Shown here: positions 25,949 to 34,911 of the stretch, in pieces | How the letters are laid out: each line of letters starts with the position of its first letter | How positions within the stretch are numbered: the first letter of the stretch is position 1 | Assembly: GCA_934098445.1 (NCBI GenBank) | Contig: CAKOOW010000005.1 | Coordinates: 1 to 40,335 of the forward strand | Direction of reading: 5' to 3' | Length of the DNA: 40,335 nucleotides | From: an uncultured Bacilli bacterium | GTDB taxonomy: Bacteria > Bacillota_I > Bacilli_A > RF39 > UBA660 | Translations under genes and position numbers: made by a program | The notes under the pieces: generated by a model | The model's database searches: none | Told to the model about the DNA's origin: nothing | Seen by the model: only the letters and a program-made list of their open reading frames with translations

Positions 25949-26485
25949 TCATCTCCATTTTTTATTTTCTTGATTATAATATCTATTTATTCTTATAAGT
26001 CTTTGCTCATCTGTCTCTAATTGATTATAATTTTCTGGATAAAAGCCTCTTTTGCCACTTAATATATCTAAGATTGGTTTAATATGCTCTTCTTCCAAAC
26101 CTTTATATAAGTCTAAATAGACTTGATATTTCCTTAAATCCATACTAACTAATTCATCATCTATAATGACAAAGCTAGTAACAAAAGGATTAGATTCTAA
26201 ATAAGTCTTTATTTCCTTAGATTTATCTTCATCTATATAAGGAGTTACATCATAAATATAGATACCTAATCTCTTTAAGACCTTTACATACTTTTCTAAG
26301 TAACTTCCCTCAATTGATTTTAAACCCTCTCTTTGAAAACTATATTTATTAGAGCTAGTTAAAACTATTTTAGCCCCACTTCTATCTATGACTTTTCTTA
26401 ATATTAAAGCATTTTTTTCATCTATTAAATCTGGATGTTTCCAGTTATTTAAGACTCCATCTAAGTCTAAAAATATTATTTTCAT
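25949..26485 (-). CDS. HAD-like hydrolase domain protein
   Basis: A protein of 178 residues. It begins with the HAD motif I, IIFLDLDGVLNNW (nucleophile Asp and acid/base Asp), and has a motif-II-like IVLTSSNKYS (about 40-49). A late FVIIDDELVSMD (about 105-117) supplies the acidic motif IV. This is the compact cap-less HAD type seen in many small phosphatases and in nucleic-acid end-processing proteins. The substrate is unknown. AGGGGG precedes the start. It lies between the ABC exporter and pepF, with eight and five bases between coding regions, so it is part of one operon. The C-terminal 40 residues are charged and helical. Confidence 0.8.
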   Translation of the reverse strand: MKIIFLDLDGVLNNWKHPDLIDEKNALILRKVIDRSGAKIVLTSSNKYSFQREGLKSIEGSYLEKYVKVLKRLGIYIYDVTPYIDEDKSKEIKTYLESNPFVTSFVIIDDELVSMDLRKYQVYLDLYKGLEEEHIKPILDILSGKRGFYPENYNQLETDEQRLIRINRYYNQENKKWR

Positions 26486-26493
26486 ATATCCCC

Positions 26494-28266
26494 CTATAAG
26501 TTTTTTGACTCATTGGCTTCTTTCTCATACAACTCTTGATAAGTCTTACTCTTCTTTAATAGTTCTTTATGAGAACCGGATGCTTCGATAACCCCATCAT
26601 TTACCACTAAAATTCTATCGGCATCAATGACTGTTGACAGACGATGAGCAACTATTAAAATCGTATATTCTCCTTTTAAGTTACTTATTGCTTCTTGAAT
26701 TTTTGATTGTGTTGCATTATCAAGAGCGCTCGTTGCCTCATCAAATAATAATATTTCTGTCTTTAAAAGTAAGGCTCTGGCAATTGCTAATCTTTGTTTT
26801 TGACCGCCGGATAAAGTTACTCCACCCTCACCAACAATAGTATCATATTTATTAGGTAAAGTCTCAATAAAATCATCTAAACAAGCTAAATGACAAGCCT
26901 CTTTTATCTCTTTTTCGGTAACATTTTGTTTAACAACTTTTAAATTATCCGCAATACTCATATTAAAAATATAAGCATTCTGACTAATTACCGACAAATT
27001 TCCTCTGATACTTGATTTATCTAAAGTATTAATATCTACTCCATCAAAAGTAATAAGGCCTTTTTCAGTTCTTTCTAAAGCACTTATCAAATTGAAAATA
27101 GTGGTCTTTCCAGTGCCAGATGGTCCAACAAAACCAACAGTCTCATTAGCTTTTATCTTAAAGTTCATTCCTTTTAAGACCGGCAAATTATCTTCATAGC
27201 CAAAATAAACATCTTTAAATTCAATATTGCCCTCAAATTTCTTCAGTTTTTTAGAGCCAAAATGTTCCTTACTAAATTCATTTTCTTCTAAAATTCCAAA
27301 AATTCGATTGGCCGAAAGATTATACTGTCTAACAATTTCAAATATCTGCTCTATCCAGTTAGCCGTTGAAATCAATTGATTATGGTAACTATAAATGATA
27401 ATAGTATTTGCTACAGATAAAACACTATTACTTAAAAAGATAAAAATAAATATACTAATTATTAAATCTCCCGTATCCCGAAGTGAACCTCCAAGCAATC
27501 GTAATACTTCTCTTGTTATTTCATAGTTATAGGATATTTTATTAGTCTCTGACATATATTCACTAGCTTTAACTAAGAATGATTCTTCGGCATCTAAAAT
27601 TTTAACATCTTTAGCCCCTCTAACAATCTCTGAAATAAACCCCCCAGTCTTTTCTCTACTCTTTTTCCATTCTTTCCGATTTTTATAATTTATCTTACTA
27701 GCAAACTTATTATAAAAGATAACAACAATTATAATAAAGATATAAATTAGTCCTAACCACCAATTAATAAATAAAACCGTAACTAAGATTCCTAGATTAC
27801 CAATAATGCTAACTATATAGTCAATTAAGGTCGTAAATATATCAGTTAAACTATTAGTATCACCACTTATTCTTTCAATAAAGACCCCACTCGAATTATT
27901 GTTTAAATCGTGTTGCGTGATTTTAAGGGTTTCTCGAACCAACTCCATTTGAAGATTTTTTCTTACATCATAATAAAACTTGCTATAGGTATAGTTATAA
28001 ACAAGATGACAAATATTTCTAAATATCTCTAAAGCAAAAATAGCCACAATAAAAACTAATAGTTTTTGAAAATTATTATTCGTTAAAGCCAGCAATCTTT
28101 GGGCACCCAAGACCGGTGCCACAACGGAGATTATAGTCATCAAAACATTTATCACTAAGAATAGCCACAAATATTTACGACCTTTCTTCGCATACTTATA
28201 AGTGGATTTTAAGTTTTTTAATAAGCCTCTATCTTGAGTTTTCACACTTTTCTCTTCTACTTCCAT
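26494..28266 (-). CDS. ABC exporter, fused membrane and ATPase domains
   Basis: A protein of 590 residues. Residues 1-325 form the six-helix exporter membrane domain, and residues 345-590 form the nucleotide-binding domain. The Walker A (GPSGTGKTT, 381-389), signature LSGGQ (485-489), Walker B with the catalytic Glu (ILLFDE, 505-510) and H-loop (IVAHRLST) are intact. It works as a dimer; since no partner gene lies next to it, it is probably a homodimer. The substrate (lipid, peptide or drug) cannot be told. GGAG precedes the start. Upstream is a small coiled-coil gene and downstream the HAD gene, all in the same direction. Confidence 0.93.
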   Translation of the reverse strand: MEVEEKSVKTQDRGLLKNLKSTYKYAKKGRKYLWLFLVINVLMTIISVVAPVLGAQRLLALTNNNFQKLLVFIVAIFALEIFRNICHLVYNYTYSKFYYDVRKNLQMELVRETLKITQHDLNNNSSGVFIERISGDTNSLTDIFTTLIDYIVSIIGNLGILVTVLFINWWLGLIYIFIIIVVIFYNKFASKINYKNRKEWKKSREKTGGFISEIVRGAKDVKILDAEESFLVKASEYMSETNKISYNYEITREVLRLLGGSLRDTGDLIISIFIFIFLSNSVLSVANTIIIYSYHNQLISTANWIEQIFEIVRQYNLSANRIFGILEENEFSKEHFGSKKLKKFEGNIEFKDVYFGYEDNLPVLKGMNFKIKANETVGFVGPSGTGKTTIFNLISALERTEKGLITFDGVDINTLDKSSIRGNLSVISQNAYIFNMSIADNLKVVKQNVTEKEIKEACHLACLDDFIETLPNKYDTIVGEGGVTLSGGQKQRLAIARALLLKTEILLFDEATSALDNATQSKIQEAISNLKGEYTILIVAHRLSTVIDADRILVVNDGVIEASGSHKELLKKSKTYQELYEKEANESKNL

Positions 28267-28286
28267 ACTTTACTCCATTCTTTAAT

Positions 28287-28679
28287 TTATCTTTTCTTTT
28301 TAGTCTCTATTTCTATTCCTGATATACTATTAAATGTCTCTCTATTTCTTAGTTGGTCTTTTTCTAAAGACGTTAATTGTTCGTTTACTTGTTTTAATTT
28401 AGCTTCAATATCTCTTAAGGCTTTCTTATTATCTGGACCTTTAGTTTCTAAAAAGTTAGTCGCTTCTTTAACTAAATCATTAACCTCTCTTAAAGTATCA
28501 ACTCCAAATAATTCTAAAAGATATAATCTTACATCCACTAATCTCTTATCTACATGAACTCTTGCTTCTTCTAAACACTCCTTATCATAAAGAATATTAC
28601 TATCTAAATATCCCTTTAATAAAGGTTGATTCTTTTCTTGATGTCTTCTTATCTCCTCTAAAATAATATTCAAAACCAT
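28287..28679 (-). CDS. Small coiled-coil protein, unknown
   Basis: At least 130 residues, all helical and charged, with a coiled coil in the second half (ALRDIEAKLKQVNEQLTSLE). No signal or membrane helix is present. It ends in a basic KKKR. No family is recognised. The ATG at 28679 has no good ribosome site. The frame stays open for 13 more codons upstream (to 28718), reading like protein (ERVDNPSKYR), with AAGGTG before that, but no standard start codon occurs there. The true start may be non-canonical or may have been lost. The gene is 20 bases before the ABC exporter and probably in the same transcript. Confidence 0.6.
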   Translation of the reverse strand: MVLNIILEEIRRHQEKNQPLLKGYLDSNILYDKECLEEARVHVDKRLVDVRLYLLELFGVDTLREVNDLVKEATNFLETKGPDNKKALRDIEAKLKQVNEQLTSLEKDQLRNRETFNSISGIEIETKKKR

Positions 28680-28816
28680 TCTATATTTACTAGGATTATC
28701 AACTCTCTCTTTTAAAATTCACCTTTTCTATATACCTAAGTTGTTAAAGAGTATCAGGAGTCATTAAAACATTATTATCATTAACTTCTAGCATCACTAC
28801 CTCTTTTACTTCTTCT

Positions 28817-29167
28817 TTAATAATTCAAATTTATATAATAGGATATTAAAAGTCCTAAAACACTCAAATAAATCACTATTTTCTTATGTCTTTTTAAAAA
28901 CCCATCTACTATTTTCTCTTTCTTAAAAAGGACTAAAAAACCATATATGAAAAATATTAAAAAAATAGGAATTCCTAAGACATTAGCTCTTAAACTATTC
29001 TGCCAATCAAATTTTAATAAATAAACAAACGACCTCGTTAGGCCACACCCCGGACAAGGAATTTTAAATAGTCTATAAAAGGGACATATCCTAATATTAA
29101 AATAATAAAATATTAAAGATATTATCCCTAAAAATCCTAATTCCAACAGCCAATAATTTTTCTTCAT
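28817..29167 (-). CDS. DUF2752 membrane protein
   Basis: A protein of 116 residues with about three transmembrane helices. The hallmark DUF2752 motif CPGCGLTRSF is present at about 38-47, after a hydrophobic first helix. It is small and widespread in Firmicutes, often beside TM2-domain proteins as here; the function is not established. The start codon lies one base after the TM2 gene stop, with no separate ribosome site visible, so it is likely translated by coupling. Confidence 0.85.
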   Translation of the reverse strand: MKKNYWLLELGFLGIISLIFYYFNIRICPFYRLFKIPCPGCGLTRSFVYLLKFDWQNSLRANVLGIPIFLIFFIYGFLVLFKKEKIVDGFLKRHKKIVIYLSVLGLLISYYINLNY

Positions 29168-29168
29168 G

Positions 29169-29504
29169 TTATAAAATCATTGAAATAGTTGCAAAATTCT
29201 TTTGCTTAGTTTTCTTAGTAATTGTAAACCAATCAATGATAGTTAAAATTCCGCAGCAACCAAAGGTCAAGAATTTTAAGATTCCCATCCCAATATCGCC
29301 TAGCATAAAGCGGTCAATTCCTAGATAGCCTAAGAAAACAGAGATTAAAAGCAAGGTTGTTGGGTCTTGTAGTTCACAAGTTTGTAAAGTAAGATAAGTA
29401 TTTTCATCAGCATTTTCTAGCTTTTGTCTAATAATTGGAATGGCACCAGCCTCAAAGTATTTGGCATTAGTTGTTAAATATAAATCTATTGTTTGTTTAT
29501 CCAT
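29169..29504 (-). CDS. TM2-domain membrane protein
   Basis: A protein of about 111 residues. An N-terminal soluble part of some 50 residues is followed by a TM2 domain. The TM2 domain has two helices with the family pattern VFLGYLGIDRFMLGDIGMGI and a later GCCGILTIIDWF. The start is placed at ATG 29504 behind GAGGAG; the ATG at 29528 has no ribosome site. It is co-transcribed with the DUF2752 gene. The role is unknown; TM2 proteins are found across bacteria and eukaryotes. Confidence 0.87.
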   Translation of the reverse strand: MDKQTIDLYLTTNAKYFEAGAIPIIRQKLENADENTYLTLQTCELQDPTTLLLISVFLGYLGIDRFMLGDIGMGILKFLTFGCCGILTIIDWFTITKKTKQKNFATISMIL

Positions 29505-29559
29505 ATAATATAAACTCCTCTTTTTCATTATAACATTATTAGATGATATTTGCTATCTT

Positions 29560-31818
29560 TTATTCAGTTCTTAAAGCTTCAACCGGATCTTTTTTACTAG
29601 CCATCTTAGCGGGAATTAAACCGCCAATTACGGTAATTACTATGCTAATGATAATCATTAATATCGTATGATAAATACTTAATCTCGCTACGTTATCAAG
29701 GTTCGTCGCATTTTTAATTACCACATTAATTGGGAAAGTCAAAAGATAAGCTATACCGACACCCATAAGTCCAGAAGTAAAGCCAATTATTGCTGTCTCC
29801 GCATTAAACACTCGGGAAATATCTTTTTTACGAGCCCCTAAACTTCTTAAGATTCCTATTTCTTTTGTTCTTTCTAAAACACTAATGTAAGTAATAATAC
29901 TAATCATAATTGAAGAAACAATTAAAGATACGGAAGAAAATCCTATTAGAACTAAAGTTATACCATTCATAATACCACCAGAAAGTTCAGTTACGGTACT
30001 AGCATAATCCGTATAAATTATTTTATCCTCATCACTCTTATTCTCATTATACTTATCTAAATATTCAATAATTTCATCTTTACTAGTAAAATCTTTAGGA
30101 TATATGGCAATAGTTTGAGGATCTTTACTACCCCCAAGCATGGAAATAGCCAGCTCTTTCGTATCATCTTCATCGAAATCATCGCCATTTAAAACATTAT
30201 AATCTTTCTCCTTTTGAGCCTTAACAATATTAGAGTTAAGATTTTTATCAATGCTTTCTTCTTCTATCTTGGCATTGATTAACAAGGTTGAACCACTATA
30301 AATAGTAACATTAGCGTCTTTTTTAGCTCTTATAATTCCCGTAATATTTATCTTGATATTATCATCATTATTCCATAATTCATCATAATTTTGTTTGGTC
30401 ATAAATAATCCATCAATTTCTTCATAAAAATTATTATTAGATACTACTTGTAATTCTTTACCGATAACATCTTCAAACGTACTATTTTCTTTTAAACCAA
30501 GGTCTTTATATAAATAGGGATATAAACGGTTATAGGTATCAACTACTAATAAAGCTTCATTACTATTTTCGGGATATTTACCACTTAAAAGGTCATAATT
30601 TTCCTTGATGATATCCGAAGTGCCATTGGTAGAAAAACTGGTTTCAATATAATTATTATTAAAATAATCAACAGTATCATTTTTTATAATCACATTCATA
30701 TTAGCATTATAGCCATAACCAATACCATTTAAATAATCATTATTAATATCATTTATATAATTAATATAATCACTAGTTATCTTATTCTTATGAGCATTTG
30801 CTACTGTGTATTGATATTTTTTGATAATATTATCACTTGGATACTCATCTTCACGATTTCCTAGTTCTAAAGCCATTTCACTTTTTAAATCCGTTGCTTC
30901 TGGTGTAATATAGATAGGCATCTGCGTTAAAGTATTTTTTTCAAAATCATCTATTTGAATTTGAAAGCCATTAGAAAGAGCTAAAACTAAAGAGATTCCA
31001 ATAATACCAATGGATGCAGCAAAACTAGTTAAAAGGGTTCTACCTTTCTTAGTCTTAATGTTATTTAAAGATAAGCCTAAGGCGGTTAAAAGACTCATTT
31101 TTGTCTTGGGTAAGGTGTATAGATCAGTTTCTTTCTTAGTTTCATAAGGATTAGAATCACTTATAATAACGCCATCACTTAACTTAATAATACGACTAGC
31201 ATAGATATCCGCTAAATTTTCATTATGAGTTACCATAATAACTAATTTGTCTTTCGAAATATCCTTAATTAATTCCATAATCTGGGTACTAGTCTTCGAG
31301 TCCAAAGCCCCGGTTGGTTCATCAGCTAAAATAATATCAGGGTTATTAACTAGGGCTCTAGCAATAGCAACCCTTTGCATCTGACCACCGCTTAATTGGT
31401 TAGGTTTCTTATGAATATGATCTTTTAGTCCTACCCTTTCTAGAGCTTCAATAGCTTTCTTTCTTGCCACGCTCTTACGGATATTTCTTAGAGTCAAACA
31501 CATCTCAACATTACTTAAAATCGAAATATGACTAATTAAATTATAACTTTGAAAGATAAAGCCAACTGACTTATTACGATAAGAATCCCAGTCCTTATCT
31601 TTAAATTGCTTGGTACTTTTCCCATTAATAATTAAATCACCTGAATCATAATGATCTAGTCCTCCTAAAATATTAAGTAAAGTAGTCTTTCCTGATCCTG
31701 ATGGTCCTAGAATAGCTACAAATTCATTTGGACGAAAAGATAAGTTAATATCTTTTAAAACCGGATATTTACTATCTTTAAGACCATAACTTTTATAAAT
31801 ATTTTTTATTGTTAACAT
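29560..31818 (-). CDS. MacB-type ABC transporter, ATPase fused to FtsX-like permease
   Basis: A protein of 752 residues. Residues 1-225 form the nucleotide-binding domain: Walker A GPSGSGKTT (38-46), signature LSGGQMQR (142-149) and Walker B IILADE (162-167). Residues 240-752 form the permease: a first helix near 255-280, a large outside domain of about 330 residues, then three more helices near 630-740. The C-terminal motif AKMASKKDPVEALRTE is typical of FtsX/MacB permeases. Such type VII transporters move energy to extracytoplasmic substrates, for example in bacteriocin resistance, lipoprotein export or signalling. No partner periplasmic adaptor or two-component system is adjacent. The ribosome site is AGGAGG. 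Confidence 0.92.
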   Translation of the reverse strand: MLTIKNIYKSYGLKDSKYPVLKDINLSFRPNEFVAILGPSGSGKTTLLNILGGLDHYDSGDLIINGKSTKQFKDKDWDSYRNKSVGFIFQSYNLISHISILSNVEMCLTLRNIRKSVARKKAIEALERVGLKDHIHKKPNQLSGGQMQRVAIARALVNNPDIILADEPTGALDSKTSTQIMELIKDISKDKLVIMVTHNENLADIYASRIIKLSDGVIISDSNPYETKKETDLYTLPKTKMSLLTALGLSLNNIKTKKGRTLLTSFAASIGIIGISLVLALSNGFQIQIDDFEKNTLTQMPIYITPEATDLKSEMALELGNREDEYPSDNIIKKYQYTVANAHKNKITSDYINYINDINNDYLNGIGYGYNANMNVIIKNDTVDYFNNNYIETSFSTNGTSDIIKENYDLLSGKYPENSNEALLVVDTYNRLYPYLYKDLGLKENSTFEDVIGKELQVVSNNNFYEEIDGLFMTKQNYDELWNNDDNIKINITGIIRAKKDANVTIYSGSTLLINAKIEEESIDKNLNSNIVKAQKEKDYNVLNGDDFDEDDTKELAISMLGGSKDPQTIAIYPKDFTSKDEIIEYLDKYNENKSDEDKIIYTDYASTVTELSGGIMNGITLVLIGFSSVSLIVSSIMISIITYISVLERTKEIGILRSLGARKKDISRVFNAETAIIGFTSGLMGVGIAYLLTFPINVVIKNATNLDNVARLSIYHTILMIIISIVITVIGGLIPAKMASKKDPVEALRTE

Positions 31819-32144
31819 AATTCCTCCTACGATATTTAATTTGTCCCTCTATATATAATATATTAGGAGTACCCCTCGATTTTAATTCAAAAATGCTAAA
31901 CTTTTTTATTTTTTTTACTTCTTTTGGCATTATTTGACAATCAGTAACTAAAAAGACCGATAAATTTACTATAAGTCTCTCCGGTTGATAACATCCCCAA
32001 TTATCCCCCCAAAAAGAAACTTGTATTCAAATATTGAAATTATAAACCATAGATCAAATCTTCATACTATATTTATATAGTCCAAATTCTATGAGTTTTT
32101 AAAATCCAAAAAAAGAAACCCGAGGGTTTCTCATTAAATACTAA
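31819..32144. other. Intergenic region, promoter of MacB-type transporter
   Basis: No gene is seen in these 326 bases. The minus-strand promoter of the transporter is probably around 31850-31890 (TTGAAT and TAATAT-like elements). Between them lies AGGAGTACCCCT (31865-31876), a near-perfect 12-base dyad that could be an operator. The right end holds the terminator of the surface-protein gene. The middle is AT-rich with no structure that I could identify. Confidence 0.45.
32110..32131 (-). terminator. Terminator of the NPTTG surface protein gene
   Basis: On the minus strand AGAAACC and GGTTTCT form a 7-bp stem with a CTCG loop, followed by TTTTTT. Confidence 0.8.
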
Positions 32145-32903
32145 TTAAACAGTATAGAATTTTTTCTTTTTACTAATTAAAGCAATTGATACTAAAGCAA
32201 CAGATGCAACCCCAGCAATAATAGCATAATTCATAAATTCCCCAGTAGTTGGATTACATTCTTCATCTTTACAATTTTTCTTTACAATAGTAATATTTGG
32301 ACAATACTTACCATCGTCTCCGACTTTAATACTACCATCTTTGGAAGATTGAGCATCAAAAACAACACCAGTTACGCACATTCTACCACAATCACCATTA
32401 GTTATGTCAGCAGCAGCTTCTTCTAATTTTAAATTAAATGATAAAATTTCAATTTCTTTACCGGCTGTTAATGTCCCAGCATAAGTTAGAGTAATAGTGC
32501 CATTTTCTTTATTACTTTCAACATTACTGCTGTCAATAATAAAACCACTAGCTTCTTTAACTTCACTTACAGTTAAATATTTAGATTGTGTCATATTAAT
32601 TGTAACATTTTTAGTAGGACTAGTAGAATTTGCTAAAGCCGCATTAGGTGTAAATTTTACTGTACATAAAGTTGAACCACCGACAGCAAGTTCAGTTGAT
32701 TTACAAGATACAGTTAAATTAGACACTGCAGCAGTCGCATCACCTGCAGAAGGTGTATTAGTACTTGGAGTACCACCTGCACTAGGAGTACCACCTGCAC
32801 TAGGAGTACCACTTGCATCATCAGCATAAACAGTTCCAATTCCCATAACCCCTACTGCCATAACAAGGAAGGCAGCAATTAAATTATTAATTTTCTTTTT
32901 CAT
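32145..32903 (-). CDS. Sortase-anchored surface protein with NPTTG motif
   Basis: A protein of 252 residues. It has a signal peptide (about 1-27, ending VYA), then a low-complexity Gly/Thr/Pro/Ser spacer made of three repeats of GTPSAG. A beta-rich domain of about 150 residues follows, reminiscent of cohesin or Ig-like folds (VSCKSTELAVGGSTLCTVKF; Cys 67 and 80). A Cys-rich end follows (172, 176, 201, 211, 216), then NPTTG (217-221), a hydrophobic helix and KKKK. This is a cell-wall sorting signal of the NPxTG type read by class B-like sortases. The sortase gene lies divergently next to it, so it is the likely substrate. The exported domain's ligand is unknown. Confidence 0.83.
   Translation of the reverse strand: MKKKINNLIAAFLVMAVGVMGIGTVYADDASGTPSAGGTPSAGGTPSTNTPSAGDATAAVSNLTVSCKSTELAVGGSTLCTVKFTPNAALANSTSPTKNVTINMTQSKYLTVSEVKEASGFIIDSSNVESNKENGTITLTYAGTLTAGKEIEILSFNLKLEEAAADITNGDCGRMCVTGVVFDAQSSKDGSIKVGDDGKYCPNITIVKKNCKDEECNPTTGEFMNYAIIAGVASVALVSIALISKKKKFYTV
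32759..32815. repeat. 18-bp tandem repeat coding for GTPSAG spacer
   Basis: About three copies of an 18-base unit (TAGGAGTACCACCTGCAC on the plus strand) encode the Pro/Ser/Gly spacer after the signal peptide. The copy number could vary between strains. Confidence 0.7.
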
Positions 32904-33053
32904 AAATTACCTCTCACATTTATCTTTCCCTTATTTTTCATTTTTATGATATCAAATTTTACGAAAAAAGTAAATTACTTTACTAATTATTTTTAAAATT
33001 CTTGTAAACTATGATATTATATAAGAGATAAATAAAATAACGAGGAAATAATT

Positions 33054-34694
33054 ATGCAGAAAATAGAAATCGAATTTAAAAATGAATTTGTCAAAATATA
33101 TTTAATTGTTAAAGAAAGAAACTTAGATAAGACTCTTCTTAATACAAATATTATTAGTAACGAGAAACTTCTTTTCTCCCTAGATTATATTAAAAAGAAT
33201 CAAAAATTAGTTAGTAGTTTCTTAAAAGAAATAGTTTTAGAGAAAAAGACTAGTACGATTCTTTGTAATGATATGAATGTCATAAGTACAGTAGGATATG
33301 TTTTTAAGAATACTCCTATTATCAAAGTTTTAATGAATACTAATGATAATTTTACTTATGATGCTTATGAAGCTATAAAGAGTATTAATACTTTAAAAGA
33401 AGTAGAATGTAATTCTATTCCTACTTATCTAATTGAGCTCTTTGATAAAGAAAATATCAAGGTTGTTTCTAAACAAGAAGTATTATTTTCTTCACAATTT
33501 ATGGCTAATAATGACTTAAATAACTATTCGTCAATCTTTTATGCTAAGTCTATTAAATTAATGTGTCCTATAGTTACTAATGATTATAATGACTTAACTA
33601 CTTTCTTTAAGATTAATAAATATTTAAAGACTATTGAATTATATCGATATTTAACAACGGACTTACTTACTTTAATTGACTTACTTAAATCAATGCGAGT
33701 TAAAAATATCACCATAGCAATCCATGATAATATTACGGATAAAGATGTCATAGAAAGACTTAAAGTTATCAAGAAAGAAAATAAGAAATATAAGATTAAT
33801 ATTACTCTTTTCTATTCTAATGAATATATTGAGTCTAATTATGTAAAGCAGTTAATTGCAACGACTATTAAATCTTGTGCTGTAATTATTATTTCTTTAA
33901 GTCTTCTTGCCTTCTCTTTTGTTTTCTATAATAATAAAAAGTCAGAAGAAAATGCTACTTCGATTAAAAATGATATTACCCAGTACTTAGATGATAAGAT
34001 TAGTAATATTCCTGAGGAAGAACCTACTCCAGAGATACCAGATAATAATCCAAAGGAAAATATAACTCCCGAAGAGCCAAGTATTCCTGAGGAAGATACT
34101 ACTCCTAAAGATAATAGAAATCCTATTATTGTAGCCCTAAAAGAATTAAATGATGAGACAGTAGGATGGTTAAATGTCCCCGGGACTAATATTGATTATC
34201 CTGTTGTTAAAGCTAAAGATAATGCTTACTATTTAAGACATAACTTCAAAAAAGAAAAAGACTATAATGGTTGGGTATTTATGAATTATTTAAATTCAGC
34301 AGAAATGTTAGATAAGAACACCATTATCTTTGCTCATAATCGTTATTATAGTAATATTATGTTTGGGACCCTAAACAAAGTCGGTAAGAAAGCTTGGTAT
34401 CAAAATATTAAAGATAATTTAATTACTTATAGTGATATTAATAAAGAGATGAAATGGGAAGTCTTTGCGGCTTATACAGTGCCGGTAACTGATGATTACT
34501 TAGAAACTAATTTTAGTACTGATGAAGATTTTAATAACTTTATCAAGATGATTAGAAGTCGCTCAGTTATTAGTAGTGACTTAGAGATTAAAAGTACTGA
34601 TAAGATTCTAACTCTATCGACATGTGCTGATATTAATACAAGATTTGTCGTTCATGCTGTCTTAAGAACTGACCTTCTAGAAGAAAATAACTAA
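33054..34694 (+). CDS. Class B-like sortase with extra N-terminal cytoplasmic domain
   Basis: A protein of 546 residues. Residues 1-265 form a soluble domain of alternating strands and helices with no signal. A transmembrane helix follows at about 269-291, then a Pro/Glu/Thr-rich linker (315-355), then a sortase domain to the end. The catalytic residues are visible: His in IIFAHNRYYS (428), Cys in LTLSTCAD (524) and Arg in NTRFVVHA (530). The pattern ETVGWLNVPGTNIDYPVVKA is typical of class B sortases. The usual sortase is 200-250 residues, so the N-terminal domain is an addition; it would sit in the cytoplasm and I recognise no family. The divergent neighbour carries the matching NPTTG signal. 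Confidence 0.87.
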   Translation: MQKIEIEFKNEFVKIYLIVKERNLDKTLLNTNIISNEKLLFSLDYIKKNQKLVSSFLKEIVLEKKTSTILCNDMNVISTVGYVFKNTPIIKVLMNTNDNFTYDAYEAIKSINTLKEVECNSIPTYLIELFDKENIKVVSKQEVLFSSQFMANNDLNNYSSIFYAKSIKLMCPIVTNDYNDLTTFFKINKYLKTIELYRYLTTDLLTLIDLLKSMRVKNITIAIHDNITDKDVIERLKVIKKENKKYKINITLFYSNEYIESNYVKQLIATTIKSCAVIIISLSLLAFSFVFYNNKKSEENATSIKNDITQYLDDKISNIPEEEPTPEIPDNNPKENITPEEPSIPEEDTTPKDNRNPIIVALKELNDETVGWLNVPGTNIDYPVVKAKDNAYYLRHNFKKEKDYNGWVFMNYLNSAEMLDKNTIIFAHNRYYSNIMFGTLNKVGKKAWYQNIKDNLITYSDINKEMKWEVFAAYTVPVTDDYLETNFSTDEDFNNFIKMIRSRSVISSDLEIKSTDKILTLSTCADINTRFVVHAVLRTDLLEENN

Positions 34695-34719
34695 CTTATC
34701 CTTTGGGATGAGTTTTTTC
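34694..34719 (+). terminator. Terminator after the sortase gene
   Basis: A 9-bp stem (AACTTATCC with GGATGAGTT, one U-G pair), a TTTG loop and six T. The stop codon region is part of the 5' arm. Confidence 0.8.
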
Positions 34720-34911
34720 TTGCCAAAATATTCTTTTTAGAGTATCCTACTATATACTTTAGATGATAAACATTCAAAGAAAATTTTCATTATTATATAT
34801 AGAGATTAATTTATTCTAAAATTACTCTTATAATTTAAAACCGCCAGGAAACCCTTTTTTTCTTAGATTTTTATTGTTATAATGAATATATACAATAAGG
34901 ATATGATAAAT

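Noticed and set aside
28739..28791. A 16-residue reading frame (MLEVNDNNVLMTPDTL) after the DUF2752 gene with GAGGT before it
   Set aside because: Too short to support without expression or conservation evidence, and it overlaps no recognisable element.
32145..32903. A classical LPXTG sortase A signal on the surface protein
   Set aside because: The motif is NPTTG, not LPxTG, and the neighbouring sortase is class B-like.
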